Below, one piece after another: positions 55,164-63,019 of a stretch of 64,000 nucleotides of DNA. The translations under genes and the position numbers were made by a program. Within the stretch, counting starts at the first letter, position 1, and the number at the start of each line of letters is the position of its first letter. The stretch comes from Cronobacter dublinensis subsp. dublinensis LMG 23823 (lineage in GTDB: Bacteria; Pseudomonadota; Gammaproteobacteria; Enterobacterales; Enterobacteriaceae), in the NCBI RefSeq assembly GCF_001277235.1, contig NZ_CP012266.1:2356001-2420000 (forward strand), in the 5' to 3' direction. The notes under the pieces were generated by a model. It made no database searches. It was not told where the DNA came from and saw only the letters and a program-made list of their open reading frames with translations.

Positions 55164-55700
55164 ATGAAGCAGTTACTCGATTTTTTGCCGCTGATTGTCT
55201 TTTTTGCTTTCTATAAATTGCATGACATTTTCTGGGCGACCGGCGCGCTGATCGTCGCCACCGCGCTGACGGTCATCTACAGCTGGTATAAATACCGCAA
55301 GGTCGAAAAAATGACCCTGGTGACCTTTGTGCTGGTCGCGGTCTTCGGCGGGCTGACTATCTATTTCCACAACGCGGAATTTATTAAGTGGAAAGTGACC
55401 ATTATTTACGCCCTGTTCGCAGGCGCGCTGCTGATTGGCCAGTGGGTGATGAAAAAGCCGCTGATCCAGAGCATGCTGGGCAAAGAGATAACCCTGCCCG
55501 CGCAGGCGTGGACGCGTCTTAATCTCGCCTGGGCGGTGTTTTTTATCTTCTGCGGCCTGCTGAATATTTATGTCGCGTTCTGGCTGCCGGAAGCGGTCTG
55601 GATGAATTTCAAAGTGTTCGGCATCCCCGGCCTGACGCTGGTCTTTACCCTGTTGAGCGGCGTTTACATCTACCGCCATATGCCGCAGGAAGAAAAATAA
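55164..55700 (+). CDS. yciB: YciB, inner-membrane septation/envelope protein
   Basis: 178 residues with five predicted membrane helices. It begins MKQLLDFLPLIVFFAFYKLHDI and carries the conserved LNLAWAVFFIFCGLLNIYVAFW. It helps link septation with peptidoglycan synthesis and cell-envelope integrity in E. coli. It ends before a strong terminator. Confidence 0.96.
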   Translation: MKQLLDFLPLIVFFAFYKLHDIFWATGALIVATALTVIYSWYKYRKVEKMTLVTFVLVAVFGGLTIYFHNAEFIKWKVTIIYALFAGALLIGQWVMKKPLIQSMLGKEITLPAQAWTRLNLAWAVFFIFCGLLNIYVAFWLPEAVWMNFKVFGIPGLTLVFTLLSGVYIYRHMPQEEK

Positions 55701-55723
55701 GTTCCTGTCATTCTGTTAAAAAC

Positions 55724-55757
55724 GAACGCCCCGCGGTTAGCGCCCGGGGCGTTTTTT
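55724..55757 (+). terminator. yciCB terminator
   Basis: ACGCCCC and GGGGCGT arms with an inner GC-rich loop, then T7, after yciB. Confidence 0.75.
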
Positions 55758-55868
55758 TATGCGTGAACCTCTCACTATCCCCCAGATTTTACAAGCCATT
55801 ACAGCCACATGCGCAATCATGAGGCAATTGTGGAGAAATTGTGGAGAATCCACTTTTTATATTGTAAT

Positions 55869-55887
55869 GATAATTATTATCATTATC
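55869..55887 (+). promoter_or_regulatory. Fur box upstream of siderophore receptor gene
   Basis: GATAATTATTATCATTATC agrees with the 19-base Fur consensus at 17 positions. It lies 47 bases before the receptor start, where Fur-Fe2+ would repress the gene when iron is plentiful. Confidence 0.92.
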
Positions 55888-55933
55888 ATGCGGGTGGATG
55901 ATTACATTTCTACACAAAATGGAATAATTGATA

Positions 55934-58123
55934 ATGTTTGAAAAAAAGCATGACATTCGCACGCCTCTGGCGCTGGCCATAGCCTCCCTGCTCGGAGGCA
56001 GCGCTTATGCCGCGCAGGCGACGGAGATGGACGATGGCGATGTAATGGTCGTTCAGGCCACGGCGGAACAGGCACTCAGGCAGCAGCCCGGCGTCTCCAT
56101 CATCACGGCGGATGACATTGAGAAAGACCCGCCGGTCAACGATCTTTCAGACATTATTCGCAAAATGCCCGGCGTGAACCTGACCGGCAATAGCGCCAGC
56201 GGCAGCCGCGGCAACAATCGCCAGATCGATATTCGCGGCATGGGCCCGGAAAACACCTTAATCCTGGTGGATGGCGTCCCGGTGAGCTCCCGCAATGCCG
56301 TGCGTTACAGCTGGCGCGGCGAGCGCGACACGCGCGGCGACACCAACTGGGTGCCTGCCGAGATGGTCGAGCGCATCGAAGTGCTGCGCGGCCCTGCGGC
56401 GGCGCGTTACGGCAGCGGTGCGGCAGGCGGCGTAGTGAATATCATCACCAAACGCCCGACCAACGACTGGCACGGCTCGCTGTCGCTGTTTACCAACCAG
56501 CCGGAAAACGACAAAGAAGGCGCCACCCGACGCGCTAACTTCAGCCTGAGCGGCCCGCTGGCCGGCGACGCGCTGACCATGCGCCTCTACGGTAACCTCA
56601 ACAAAACCGACGCTGACGATGACGACATCAACACCGCGCAGAATGGCTCTTACGCCGCCGGGCGCGAAGGGGTGCGCAATAAAGATATCAACAGCGTAAT
56701 ATCCTGGAAACTCACGCCAGAACAGATCCTGGATGTCGAATATGGCTACAGCCGTCAGGGCAACATCTACGCGGGCGACACGCAAAACAGCAACAGCAAC
56801 GCCAGCCCCAACGGGCTTGTCCCCTCGCTCTACGGCCACGAAACCAACCGGATGTATCGCCAGAGCTACGGTATTACCCATAATGGCATCTGGGACTGGG
56901 GACAGTCGAAGACCGGCTTCTATTACGAAAAAACCAATAATACGCGTCTTCAGGAAGGAACGACGGGCCGCGTCGAAGGCATGATCACCGACGAGAAATA
57001 CAGCACCAGCCGACTCGAAAACTACCGCGCCAGCAGCGAAATTAACGCGCCGCTGACGCTGCTGGTGGACCAGACCATGACGCTTGGCGTCGAGTGGGAT
57101 CGCGAAGCGCTCAACGATCCGGCATCCATGCAGGCGACCAACGTCGATAACACCACCATTGGCGACGTGTCCGGCGAGGCATCCTCGCGCAGCAGTAAAA
57201 ACAGCGCCACGACCGCCGCTGTGTATGTCGAAGACAATATCGACGTGCTGCCTGGCACCGTCGTGATCCCCGGTCTTCGTTACGACCACCACAACCAGTT
57301 CGGCGGCAACTGGAGTCCGAGCCTGAACCTCTCACAGGAGCTCGGCGACAACGTCAAGCTGAAAGCCGGTATCGCGCGCGCCTTTAAAGCGCCGAACCTT
57401 TATCAGTCGAGTAAAGGCTACCTGCTCTCCACGCGCGGCAACGGCTGCCCGATTGGCGTGAGCGGCAGTTGCTATCTGCTGGGCAATGAAGACCTGAAGC
57501 CGGAAATCAGTATCAACAAAGAGATTGGCCTGGAGTATACCCACGAGGGATTTGATGCGGGCGTTACCTGGTTCCGTAACGACTACCAGAACAAAATCGT
57601 CTCTGGCGACAAGGTGATTGGCTACGCCTCTAACGGCAACAATATTCTGCGCTGGGAAAACGGCGGTAAAGCGGTGGTGGAAGGCCTCGAAGGCAACCTG
57701 ACCCTTCCGGTAGTGAAAGACACCCTGAACTGGCGCACCAATGCCACGTATATGATCAAATCGGAAACCAAAAAGAACGGCAATCCGCTGTCGGTTATCC
57801 CGAAATATACCGTTAATACGATGCTCGACTGGCAGGTGAACGACAAGCTCTCCACCAACCTGAACTGGACATTCTATGGCCGCCAGAAGCCGCGCCAGGC
57901 CGCCGAAATTCGCCTTGAGGATGGCGGCAATCTTTCGCATAAGGAAGTGGGGGCCTACTCTGTGGTCGGCGTGGGCATGAACTATGCGCTGACCAAAAAT
58001 CTGCGTCTGAATGGCGGCGTCAGCAACCTGTTCGACAAAACGCTGTATCGCGAAAATGAAGGCGCATCGACGTACAACGAACCGGGCCGGGCATACTACG
58101 CCGGCGTCACGATGTCCTTCTGA
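55934..58123 (+). CDS. TonB-dependent catecholate siderophore receptor, FepA-like
   Basis: 729 residues. The signal peptide ends near AYA|AQATEM. A TonB-box-like DVMVVQAT stretch follows. The plug domain has GNSASGSRGNNRQIDIRGMGPENTLILVDG, and the 22-strand barrel ends in phenylalanine (TMSF). The plug is very like FepA, so ferric enterobactin or a related catecholate is the likely ligand, taken up across the outer membrane using TonB. The ATG at 55934 has only a weak ribosome site. Fur box 47 bases upstream. It stands between yciB and yciA, close to tonB, which is not the usual place of fepA, so it is probably a paralogue. Confidence 0.92.
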   Translation: MFEKKHDIRTPLALAIASLLGGSAYAAQATEMDDGDVMVVQATAEQALRQQPGVSIITADDIEKDPPVNDLSDIIRKMPGVNLTGNSASGSRGNNRQIDIRGMGPENTLILVDGVPVSSRNAVRYSWRGERDTRGDTNWVPAEMVERIEVLRGPAAARYGSGAAGGVVNIITKRPTNDWHGSLSLFTNQPENDKEGATRRANFSLSGPLAGDALTMRLYGNLNKTDADDDDINTAQNGSYAAGREGVRNKDINSVISWKLTPEQILDVEYGYSRQGNIYAGDTQNSNSNASPNGLVPSLYGHETNRMYRQSYGITHNGIWDWGQSKTGFYYEKTNNTRLQEGTTGRVEGMITDEKYSTSRLENYRASSEINAPLTLLVDQTMTLGVEWDREALNDPASMQATNVDNTTIGDVSGEASSRSSKNSATTAAVYVEDNIDVLPGTVVIPGLRYDHHNQFGGNWSPSLNLSQELGDNVKLKAGIARAFKAPNLYQSSKGYLLSTRGNGCPIGVSGSCYLLGNEDLKPEISINKEIGLEYTHEGFDAGVTWFRNDYQNKIVSGDKVIGYASNGNNILRWENGGKAVVEGLEGNLTLPVVKDTLNWRTNATYMIKSETKKNGNPLSVIPKYTVNTMLDWQVNDKLSTNLNWTFYGRQKPRQAAEIRLEDGGNLSHKEVGAYSVVGVGMNYALTKNLRLNGGVSNLFDKTLYRENEGASTYNEPGRAYYAGVTMSF

Positions 58124-58129
58124 TCCCTG

Positions 58130-58155
58130 ACGGGGAGGCGCGCCTCCCCTTTTTC
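58130..58155 (+). terminator. Receptor gene terminator
   Basis: GGGGAGGCG and CGCCTCCCC arms directly joined, then TTTTTCTCTT, ten bases after the receptor stop. Confidence 0.85.
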
Positions 58156-58295
58156 TCTTCTGAAATAACGTCTGTTCTCGCCTGCTTTTCCTGCCTTCAC
58201 CCTGTCGCTGCCAGTGTTATGATACGGTCGCTCCGCGCCCTTCGGCCCTGCCTGCGCGCGGACCGGCAACCGGATAACGACAACAGAGAAGCCCC

Positions 58296-58697
58296 ATGAC
58301 GACAGAGCAAACCACCCCACAAGGTGAACTGGTTTTACGTACCCTGGCCATGCCCGCTGATACCAATGCCAACGGCGATATTTTTGGCGGCTGGCTGATG
58401 GCGCAGATGGATATTGGCGGCGCAATTCTTGCCAAAGAAATTGCGCACGGGCGCGTGGTGACGGTGCGCGTGGACGGCATGACATTCCTGCGCCCGGTGG
58501 CGGTCGGCGATGTGGTGTGCTGTTACGCCCGCTGCGTGAAGCGCGGCAACACCTCCGTGACCATTAATATTGAAGTCTGGGTGAAGAAAGTCTCCTCCGA
58601 GCCGCTGGGCCAGCGCTATCGCGCCACCGAGGCGCTGTTTATTTATGTCGCAGTGGATGACGACGGTAAACCGCGCCCCCTGCCACCCGTGGCGTAA
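58296..58697 (+). CDS. yciA: YciA, acyl-CoA thioester hydrolase
   Basis: 133-residue hot-dog fold thioesterase. MPADTNANGDIFGGWLMAQMD carries the catalytic Asn-Asp region, and GRVVTVRVDGMTFLRPV follows. It hydrolyses many acyl-CoAs in the cytoplasm. It converges on tonB across the shared terminator. Confidence 0.96.
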   Translation: MTTEQTTPQGELVLRTLAMPADTNANGDIFGGWLMAQMDIGGAILAKEIAHGRVVTVRVDGMTFLRPVAVGDVVCCYARCVKRGNTSVTINIEVWVKKVSSEPLGQRYRATEALFIYVAVDDDGKPRPLPPVA

Positions 58698-58704
58698 GGC
58701 GATA

Positions 58705-58736
58705 AAAAAAGCCAGAGACGATGCTCTGGCTTTTCT
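58705..58736. terminator. Bidirectional terminator between yciA and tonB
   Basis: AGCCAGAG and CTCTGGCT arms around a six-base loop, with A7 and T4 flanks. It corresponds to the known shared terminator of tonB and its convergent neighbour in E. coli. Confidence 0.88.
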
Positions 58737-58749
58737 GACTGGCGGGACG

Positions 58750-59490
58750 TTATTGCATGGTGGCTCCGCCATTAATGCGGAACACAATATTCACTATCAG
58801 TCCTGTGCCGGGTTTTCCGGCCTCGTAGCGCCATTTGCGCATCGCCTGTTTTACCTCACGCTCGAACATATTGGCGGGTTTCGCGGAGAGGATCTGCACG
58901 TTTTCGACGCTGCCGTCCGCCGCGACGTCAAATTTCACCCGCACCTGCCCTTCCATGCGTAGCGCATAGGCGCGTGCCGGATACTGCGGCTGGTTGCGGC
59001 TTAACGCGCGCGGGCCTGCCGGGGCGATATTCGCCGGTGCCGCTGGTGCCGGGCGCGATGCAGCGGTCGTGGTACGCGTCGGGGTGTTATTTTCAAACGG
59101 TGACGCCGGACGCGGCTCGGCCGGTTTTACTTCCCGCTTCGGCTGCTCCTCGACCTTTTTCACCGGCTTAGGTTTGGGTTTCGGCTTCGGTTTCGGCTTA
59201 GGTTTTTCGATGACGACTGGCGCCTCCTTTGGCGGCTCCGGTACGATTTCTGGCTCCGGCTCAGGTTCGGCGACAGGCTCGGGCGGCGGCGCGACCACCG
59301 GCTTCGGCGGCTCAAGCGCTTCGGGCGCGACCATCGTTACCGAAATCGGCTGCGAAGGCGCCGGCATTTCAACAACCTGATTTACCGAAGTATAAAGCAC
59401 GGCCGCCGCCACAATGGCACCGTGGATCGCGACGGAAAGCAGCGTCGGCCACGGAAAACGGCGAGGCATATCGAGGGTCATTGAAGTCAT
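58750..59490 (-). CDS. tonB: TonB, energy-transducing protein
   Basis: 246 residues from the ATG at 59490; the family start could also be the ATG at 59481 (MTLDMPRR). An N-terminal membrane anchor (LLSVAIHGAIVAAAVLYTS) with the conserved His is followed by a proline-rich spacer of Glu-Pro repeats and then Lys-Pro repeats. The C-terminal domain has SRNQPQYPARA and the YP motif that contacts receptors. It transmits proton-motive force from ExbBD to outer-membrane receptors such as the one encoded nearby. Confidence 0.97.
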   Translation of the reverse strand: MTSMTLDMPRRFPWPTLLSVAIHGAIVAAAVLYTSVNQVVEMPAPSQPISVTMVAPEALEPPKPVVAPPPEPVAEPEPEPEIVPEPPKEAPVVIEKPKPKPKPKPKPKPVKKVEEQPKREVKPAEPRPASPFENNTPTRTTTAASRPAPAAPANIAPAGPRALSRNQPQYPARAYALRMEGQVRVKFDVAADGSVENVQILSAKPANMFEREVKQAMRKWRYEAGKPGTGLIVNIVFRINGGATMQ

Positions 59491-59519
59491 AGTCGTTTCA
59501 CTGAATAAATGAGAGCTCA

Positions 59520-59549
59520 ATTTTAAATGCAAATAGCAATCATATTCAA
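59520..59549 (-). promoter_or_regulatory. tonB promoter with overlapping weak Fur site
   Basis: On the minus strand TTGAAT (59544-59549), an 18-base spacer and TAAAAT (59520-59525). The GAATATGATTGCTATTTGC stretch overlapping it is nearly the E. coli tonB regulatory sequence and a partial Fur match (11 of 19 by eye). Confidence 0.7.
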
Positions 59550-59703
59550 CAACTCAGCCCGCTTCCCCCGCATTTGTTCGCCAGACTGGCGAATTTTCCC
59601 GCACAGATGTTAAGGATTTAACAGCGCATTTATCTTTACGTTGCAGACTCTGCGGCTTTCACCTACCGTTATTCACCTTGCCGTTTCATAAAAGGAGTGT
59701 GGC

Positions 59704-60000
59704 GTGCTTTATGTAATCTATGCGGAAGATGTGGCTGATTCTCTGGAAAAGCGCCAGTCGGTGCGCCCTGCGCATCTGGCTCGCTTGCAGCTGTTGCATG
59801 ATGAGGGGCGTCTGCTGACCGCAGGGCCAATGCCTGCGGTAGACAGCAACGATCCGGGTGCGGCGGGTTTTACCGGCTCAACGGTGATTGCGCAGTTCGC
59901 GTCGCTCGAAGCGGCTCAGGCATGGGCTGAAGCCGATCCGTATATCGCGGCGGGCGTCTACAAAACCGTGTCCGTGAAGCCTTACAAAAAAGTATTCTGA
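59704..60000 (+). CDS. yciI: YciI family protein
   Basis: 98 residues of a ferredoxin-like fold related to muconolactone isomerase, with LYVIYAEDVADSLEKRQSVRPAHLARL and conserved His/Asp near the pocket. The reaction in cells is unknown. AAGGAG stands before the GTG start. A terminator follows. Confidence 0.94.
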   Translation: MLYVIYAEDVADSLEKRQSVRPAHLARLQLLHDEGRLLTAGPMPAVDSNDPGAAGFTGSTVIAQFASLEAAQAWAEADPYIAAGVYKTVSVKPYKKVF

Positions 60001-60027
60001 CCGCAGCCAGCAGGCTGCGCGAACCCT

Positions 60028-60059
60028 GAGGGCATTAACTGACGTTATGCCCTTTTTTT
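60028..60059 (+). terminator. yciI terminator
   Basis: GGGCAT..AAC and GTTATGCCC arms with one bulged base, followed by T7. Confidence 0.8.
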
Positions 60060-60082
60060 GCGCTTGTTTTGCCTGGCAGGTG

Positions 60083-60352
60083 TTATTTGCCGCCGGCGAC
60101 CAGGCGCAACATAGTGGCAGGCGCGTTATTTCTGGCGGCATGACACTTGTGCGACGTCACAAACTGACGGGCCGCTTCGCAGGCGGAGACACTCTCAGGC
60201 AAGCGCTGGCTGGCAGTGACGGCTTCTTTCGCAAAACCGAAAATGCCGCTGGTTAACGTTCTGTCTTCGAAAGTTCTGGGACGTGCGCCGCAGGCTCCTT
60301 TGCGTAACAAAAATTTGTGGATTTCTGTCAGAAATTCCTCTTGCTTGGTCAT
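60083..60352 (-). CDS. Orphan hypothetical protein (89 residues)
   Basis: A hydrophilic protein with three cysteines (KGACGAR, SACEAA, HKCHAA), a basic N-terminal helix and no signal peptide. A good ribosome site (GGAG, five bases before the ATG at 60352) supports a real gene. I do not recognise the family. It lies where E. coli has kch, between yciI and the clsA group, next to an AT-rich geneless block, which suggests an acquired or decaying stretch. Confidence 0.62.
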   Translation of the reverse strand: MTKQEEFLTEIHKFLLRKGACGARPRTFEDRTLTSGIFGFAKEAVTASQRLPESVSACEAARQFVTSHKCHAARNNAPATMLRLVAGGK

Positions 60353-60850
60353 AAACGCTCCATCAGTTACGGATGAAATTTGCAGTTGCAGGAAAAGTCG
60401 CTGTCGATGACATTAATCTAACCTGGCCTGACCAGAAACAATCGCCGGAAATAACATTAAAAATGCTTCATTTTACATTGCAGCAATTATCACCGGCGGG
60501 AATACAGCATATATTACAAATTGTGAATTTACGTTAAGTTTCAAAATCAATAGCAAGCCTTTGATTTTAAGGTAATTTTATTAAAGCATTCAGCATATTC
60601 TCATTTTGGAAATATTAAAAATAGAAACGTTTCCAGTGGCGACTTTTTAAACCAGAATATTCCTAATTTTATTTAAATCCATTAGCGCGACGCGAGAAGT
60701 CACCAGACGGAATTTATCTCAAATTGCGCCCGATTAAAGGTGCAAACACAAGACATGATTCGCGCAATTAGCGCGGCGGGAAATGGCGAAAGCGGAAGTG
60801 AGTCGGGAAGATAGTCGGGGGGCACCGCAGGCGGTGCCCTTGCACTACGT
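60353..60850. other. AT-rich geneless block
   Basis: 498 bases, of which about 60420-60720 are markedly more AT-rich than the rest of the window. No reading frame of note on either strand. It holds a GAAACGTTTC palindrome (60624-60633) and, just after yciY, a GGGCACCG/CGGTGCCC hairpin (60820-60839) without a T-tract. I see nothing else. Confidence 0.6.
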
Positions 60851-61024
60851 TTAGCGATCGTGGATGGCAAACAGCAACGAATTGCGCTGACGATTCACAA
60901 GACATTTTCTGATAGCGTGAATTCGCATATTGCGTCGGGATTGTGCTTCCAGCCAGCGAGCTTTACGTCGTTGAGACTGTCGCTGCATGCGCCAGCGCCC
61001 AACTTCGGTTCTACTACGCCTCAT
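60851..61024 (-). CDS. yciY: YciY family small basic protein
   Basis: 57 residues from the ATG at 61024, the E. coli YciY length; the open frame extends upstream to 61057 without support. It is extremely basic (MRRSRTEVGRWRMQRQSQRRKARWLE), with ENRRNMRIHAIRKC-like spacing as in the family. Function is unknown. Divergent from clsA. Confidence 0.85.
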   Translation of the reverse strand: MRRSRTEVGRWRMQRQSQRRKARWLEAQSRRNMRIHAIRKCLVNRQRNSLLFAIHDR

Positions 61025-61168
61025 TTCTGATACTCTTGACTGAAACAGAAGCGTCATTATAGCCCCTTCCCGCCCGCAGGCCAGCGCTTTTCTGGCAGGT
61101 TCTTATTGGAGCGCGACAGGGTTGTGCGTACACTCTTAACGATACGCTTTTTAAAGGATTTTTAATCT

Positions 61169-62629
61169 ATGACAACCTTCTACACGGTCGTGAGTTGGCT
61201 GGTCATTCTGGGATACTGGTTGCTTATCGCAGGCGTGACGCTGCGTATTCTGATGAAACGCCGCGCCGTGCCCTCTGCCATGGCCTGGCTGCTGGTCATT
61301 TATATTCTCCCGCTGGTAGGGATTATCGCGTATCTCTCCGTTGGAGAGCTGCATCTTGGCAAGCGTCGCGCCGAGCGCGCCCGCGCCATGTGGCCCTCCA
61401 CCGCCAAATGGCTGAGCGATCTGAAAGCCTGCAAACATATTTTTGCCGAAGAAAACAGCGCGGTGGCGAGCGCGCTGTTTCAGCTGTGCGAACGCCGCCA
61501 GGGTATTGCGGGCGTCAAGGGTAATCAGCTGCAACTGCTCACCACCTCCGATGATGTGATGCAGGCGCTGATCCGCGATATTCAGCTTGCGCGTCATAAT
61601 ATCGAAATGGTCTTTTATATCTGGCAGCCCGGCGGCATGGCGGACCAGGTGGCGGAATCGCTGATGGCCGCTGCCCGACGCGGCGTGCACTGTCGTCTGA
61701 TGCTCGACTCCGCAGGCAGCGTCGCCTTTTTCCGCAGCCCCTGGGCGGGCATGATGCGCAATGCGGGTATCGAAGTGGTGGAGGCGCTGAAAGTTAACCT
61801 GATGCGTGTGTTCCTACGCCGCATGGACCTGCGTCAGCACCGCAAAATGATCATGATCGACAACTATATTGCCTACACCGGCAGTATGAATATGGTCGAC
61901 CCGCGCTATTTCAAACAGGACGCGGGCGTTGGTCAGTGGGTGGATCTGATGGCGCGCATGGAAGGCCCGGTCGCCACCGCGATGGGTATTGTGTACTCCT
62001 GTGACTGGGAGATTGAAACCGGCAAACGGCTGCTGCCGCCCGCGCCGGATGCCAATATCATGCCGTTTGAACAGGCGAGCGGACACACTATTCATACTAT
62101 CGCCTCGGGTCCTGGTTTCCCGGAAGATCTGATTCACCAGGCGCTGTTAACCTCGGTGTATGCGGCGCGTGAATATTTGATTATGACCACGCCCTACTTC
62201 GTGCCGAGCGACGATCTGCTCCACGCCATCTGTACGGCGGCGCAGCGAGGCGTCGATGTAAGCATTATTCTGCCGCGTAAAAACGACTCTCTGCTGGTAG
62301 GCTGGGCAAGCCGTGCCTTCTTCAGCGAGCTGCTGGCGGCGGGCGTGAAAATTTACCAGTTCGAGGGCGGCCTGCTGCATACCAAAAGCGTGCTGGTGGA
62401 CGGCGAGCTGAGCCTGGTCGGCACCGTCAATCTGGATATGCGCAGCCTGTGGCTTAACTTTGAAATTACGCTGGTTATCGACGACGCCGGATTCGGCGCC
62501 GATCTGGCCGAGGTGCAGGATGACTATATCTCCCGCTCGCGCCTGCTGGATGCGCGCCTTTGGGTGAAACGACCGTTCTGGCACCGCGTGGTGGAGCGAC
62601 TGTTTTACTTCTTCAGCCCGTTGCTGTAA
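61169..62629 (+). CDS. clsA: Cardiolipin synthase A
   Basis: 486 residues, the E. coli ClsA length. Two N-terminal membrane helices (residues 7-30 and 38-58) are followed by two phospholipase-D HKD motifs, HRKMIMIDNYIAYTGSMNM and HTKSVLVDGELSLVGTVNLD. It joins two phosphatidylglycerols into cardiolipin at the inner membrane. AAAGGA lies before the ATG. It is followed by yciU after 34 bases. Confidence 0.98.
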   Translation: MTTFYTVVSWLVILGYWLLIAGVTLRILMKRRAVPSAMAWLLVIYILPLVGIIAYLSVGELHLGKRRAERARAMWPSTAKWLSDLKACKHIFAEENSAVASALFQLCERRQGIAGVKGNQLQLLTTSDDVMQALIRDIQLARHNIEMVFYIWQPGGMADQVAESLMAAARRGVHCRLMLDSAGSVAFFRSPWAGMMRNAGIEVVEALKVNLMRVFLRRMDLRQHRKMIMIDNYIAYTGSMNMVDPRYFKQDAGVGQWVDLMARMEGPVATAMGIVYSCDWEIETGKRLLPPAPDANIMPFEQASGHTIHTIASGPGFPEDLIHQALLTSVYAAREYLIMTTPYFVPSDDLLHAICTAAQRGVDVSIILPRKNDSLLVGWASRAFFSELLAAGVKIYQFEGGLLHTKSVLVDGELSLVGTVNLDMRSLWLNFEITLVIDDAGFGADLAEVQDDYISRSRLLDARLWVKRPFWHRVVERLFYFFSPLL

Positions 62630-62663
62630 AACGTGCCCAACATCACTTACTGGGGTAGTCACG

Positions 62664-62993
62664 ATGGAAATGGATCTGAATAACCGCCTGACGGAAGATG
62701 AAACACTCGACCAGGCCTATGACATTTTTCTGGAGCTGGCGCCGGACAATCTCGACCCGGCGGATATCATTCTGTTTAATTTACAGTTTGAAGAGCGCGG
62801 CGGCGCGGAGCTGTTCGACCCGTCTGAAGAGTGGCTGCAACACGTCGATTACGATTTAAACCCGGATTTCTTCTCCGAAGTGGTCATCGGCCTTGCCGAG
62901 GAAGACGGTGAAGAGATCACCGACGTGTTCGCCCGCGTGCTGCTGTGCCGCGAAAAAGATCACAAGCTGTGCCACATCCTGTGGCGTGAATAA
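62664..62993 (+). CDS. yciU: YciU, UPF0263 acidic dsDNA-mimic protein
   Basis: 109 residues, strongly acidic (about a quarter Asp/Glu), beginning MEMDLNNRLTEDETLDQAYD. The family is predicted to mimic double-stranded DNA and bind HU. It probably shares the clsA transcript. It ends before a GC hairpin (about 62997-63022) with a weak T-tract. Confidence 0.95.
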   Translation: MEMDLNNRLTEDETLDQAYDIFLELAPDNLDPADIILFNLQFEERGGAELFDPSEEWLQHVDYDLNPDFFSEVVIGLAEEDGEEITDVFARVLLCREKDHKLCHILWRE

Positions 62994-63019
62994 ACGCCCG
63001 CGGCGCGGCCTTCGCCGCG

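Noticed and set aside
56258..57292. 344-codon minus-strand frame opposite the siderophore receptor
   Set aside because: Mirror frame; the plus strand shows plug and barrel motifs of a TonB-dependent receptor.
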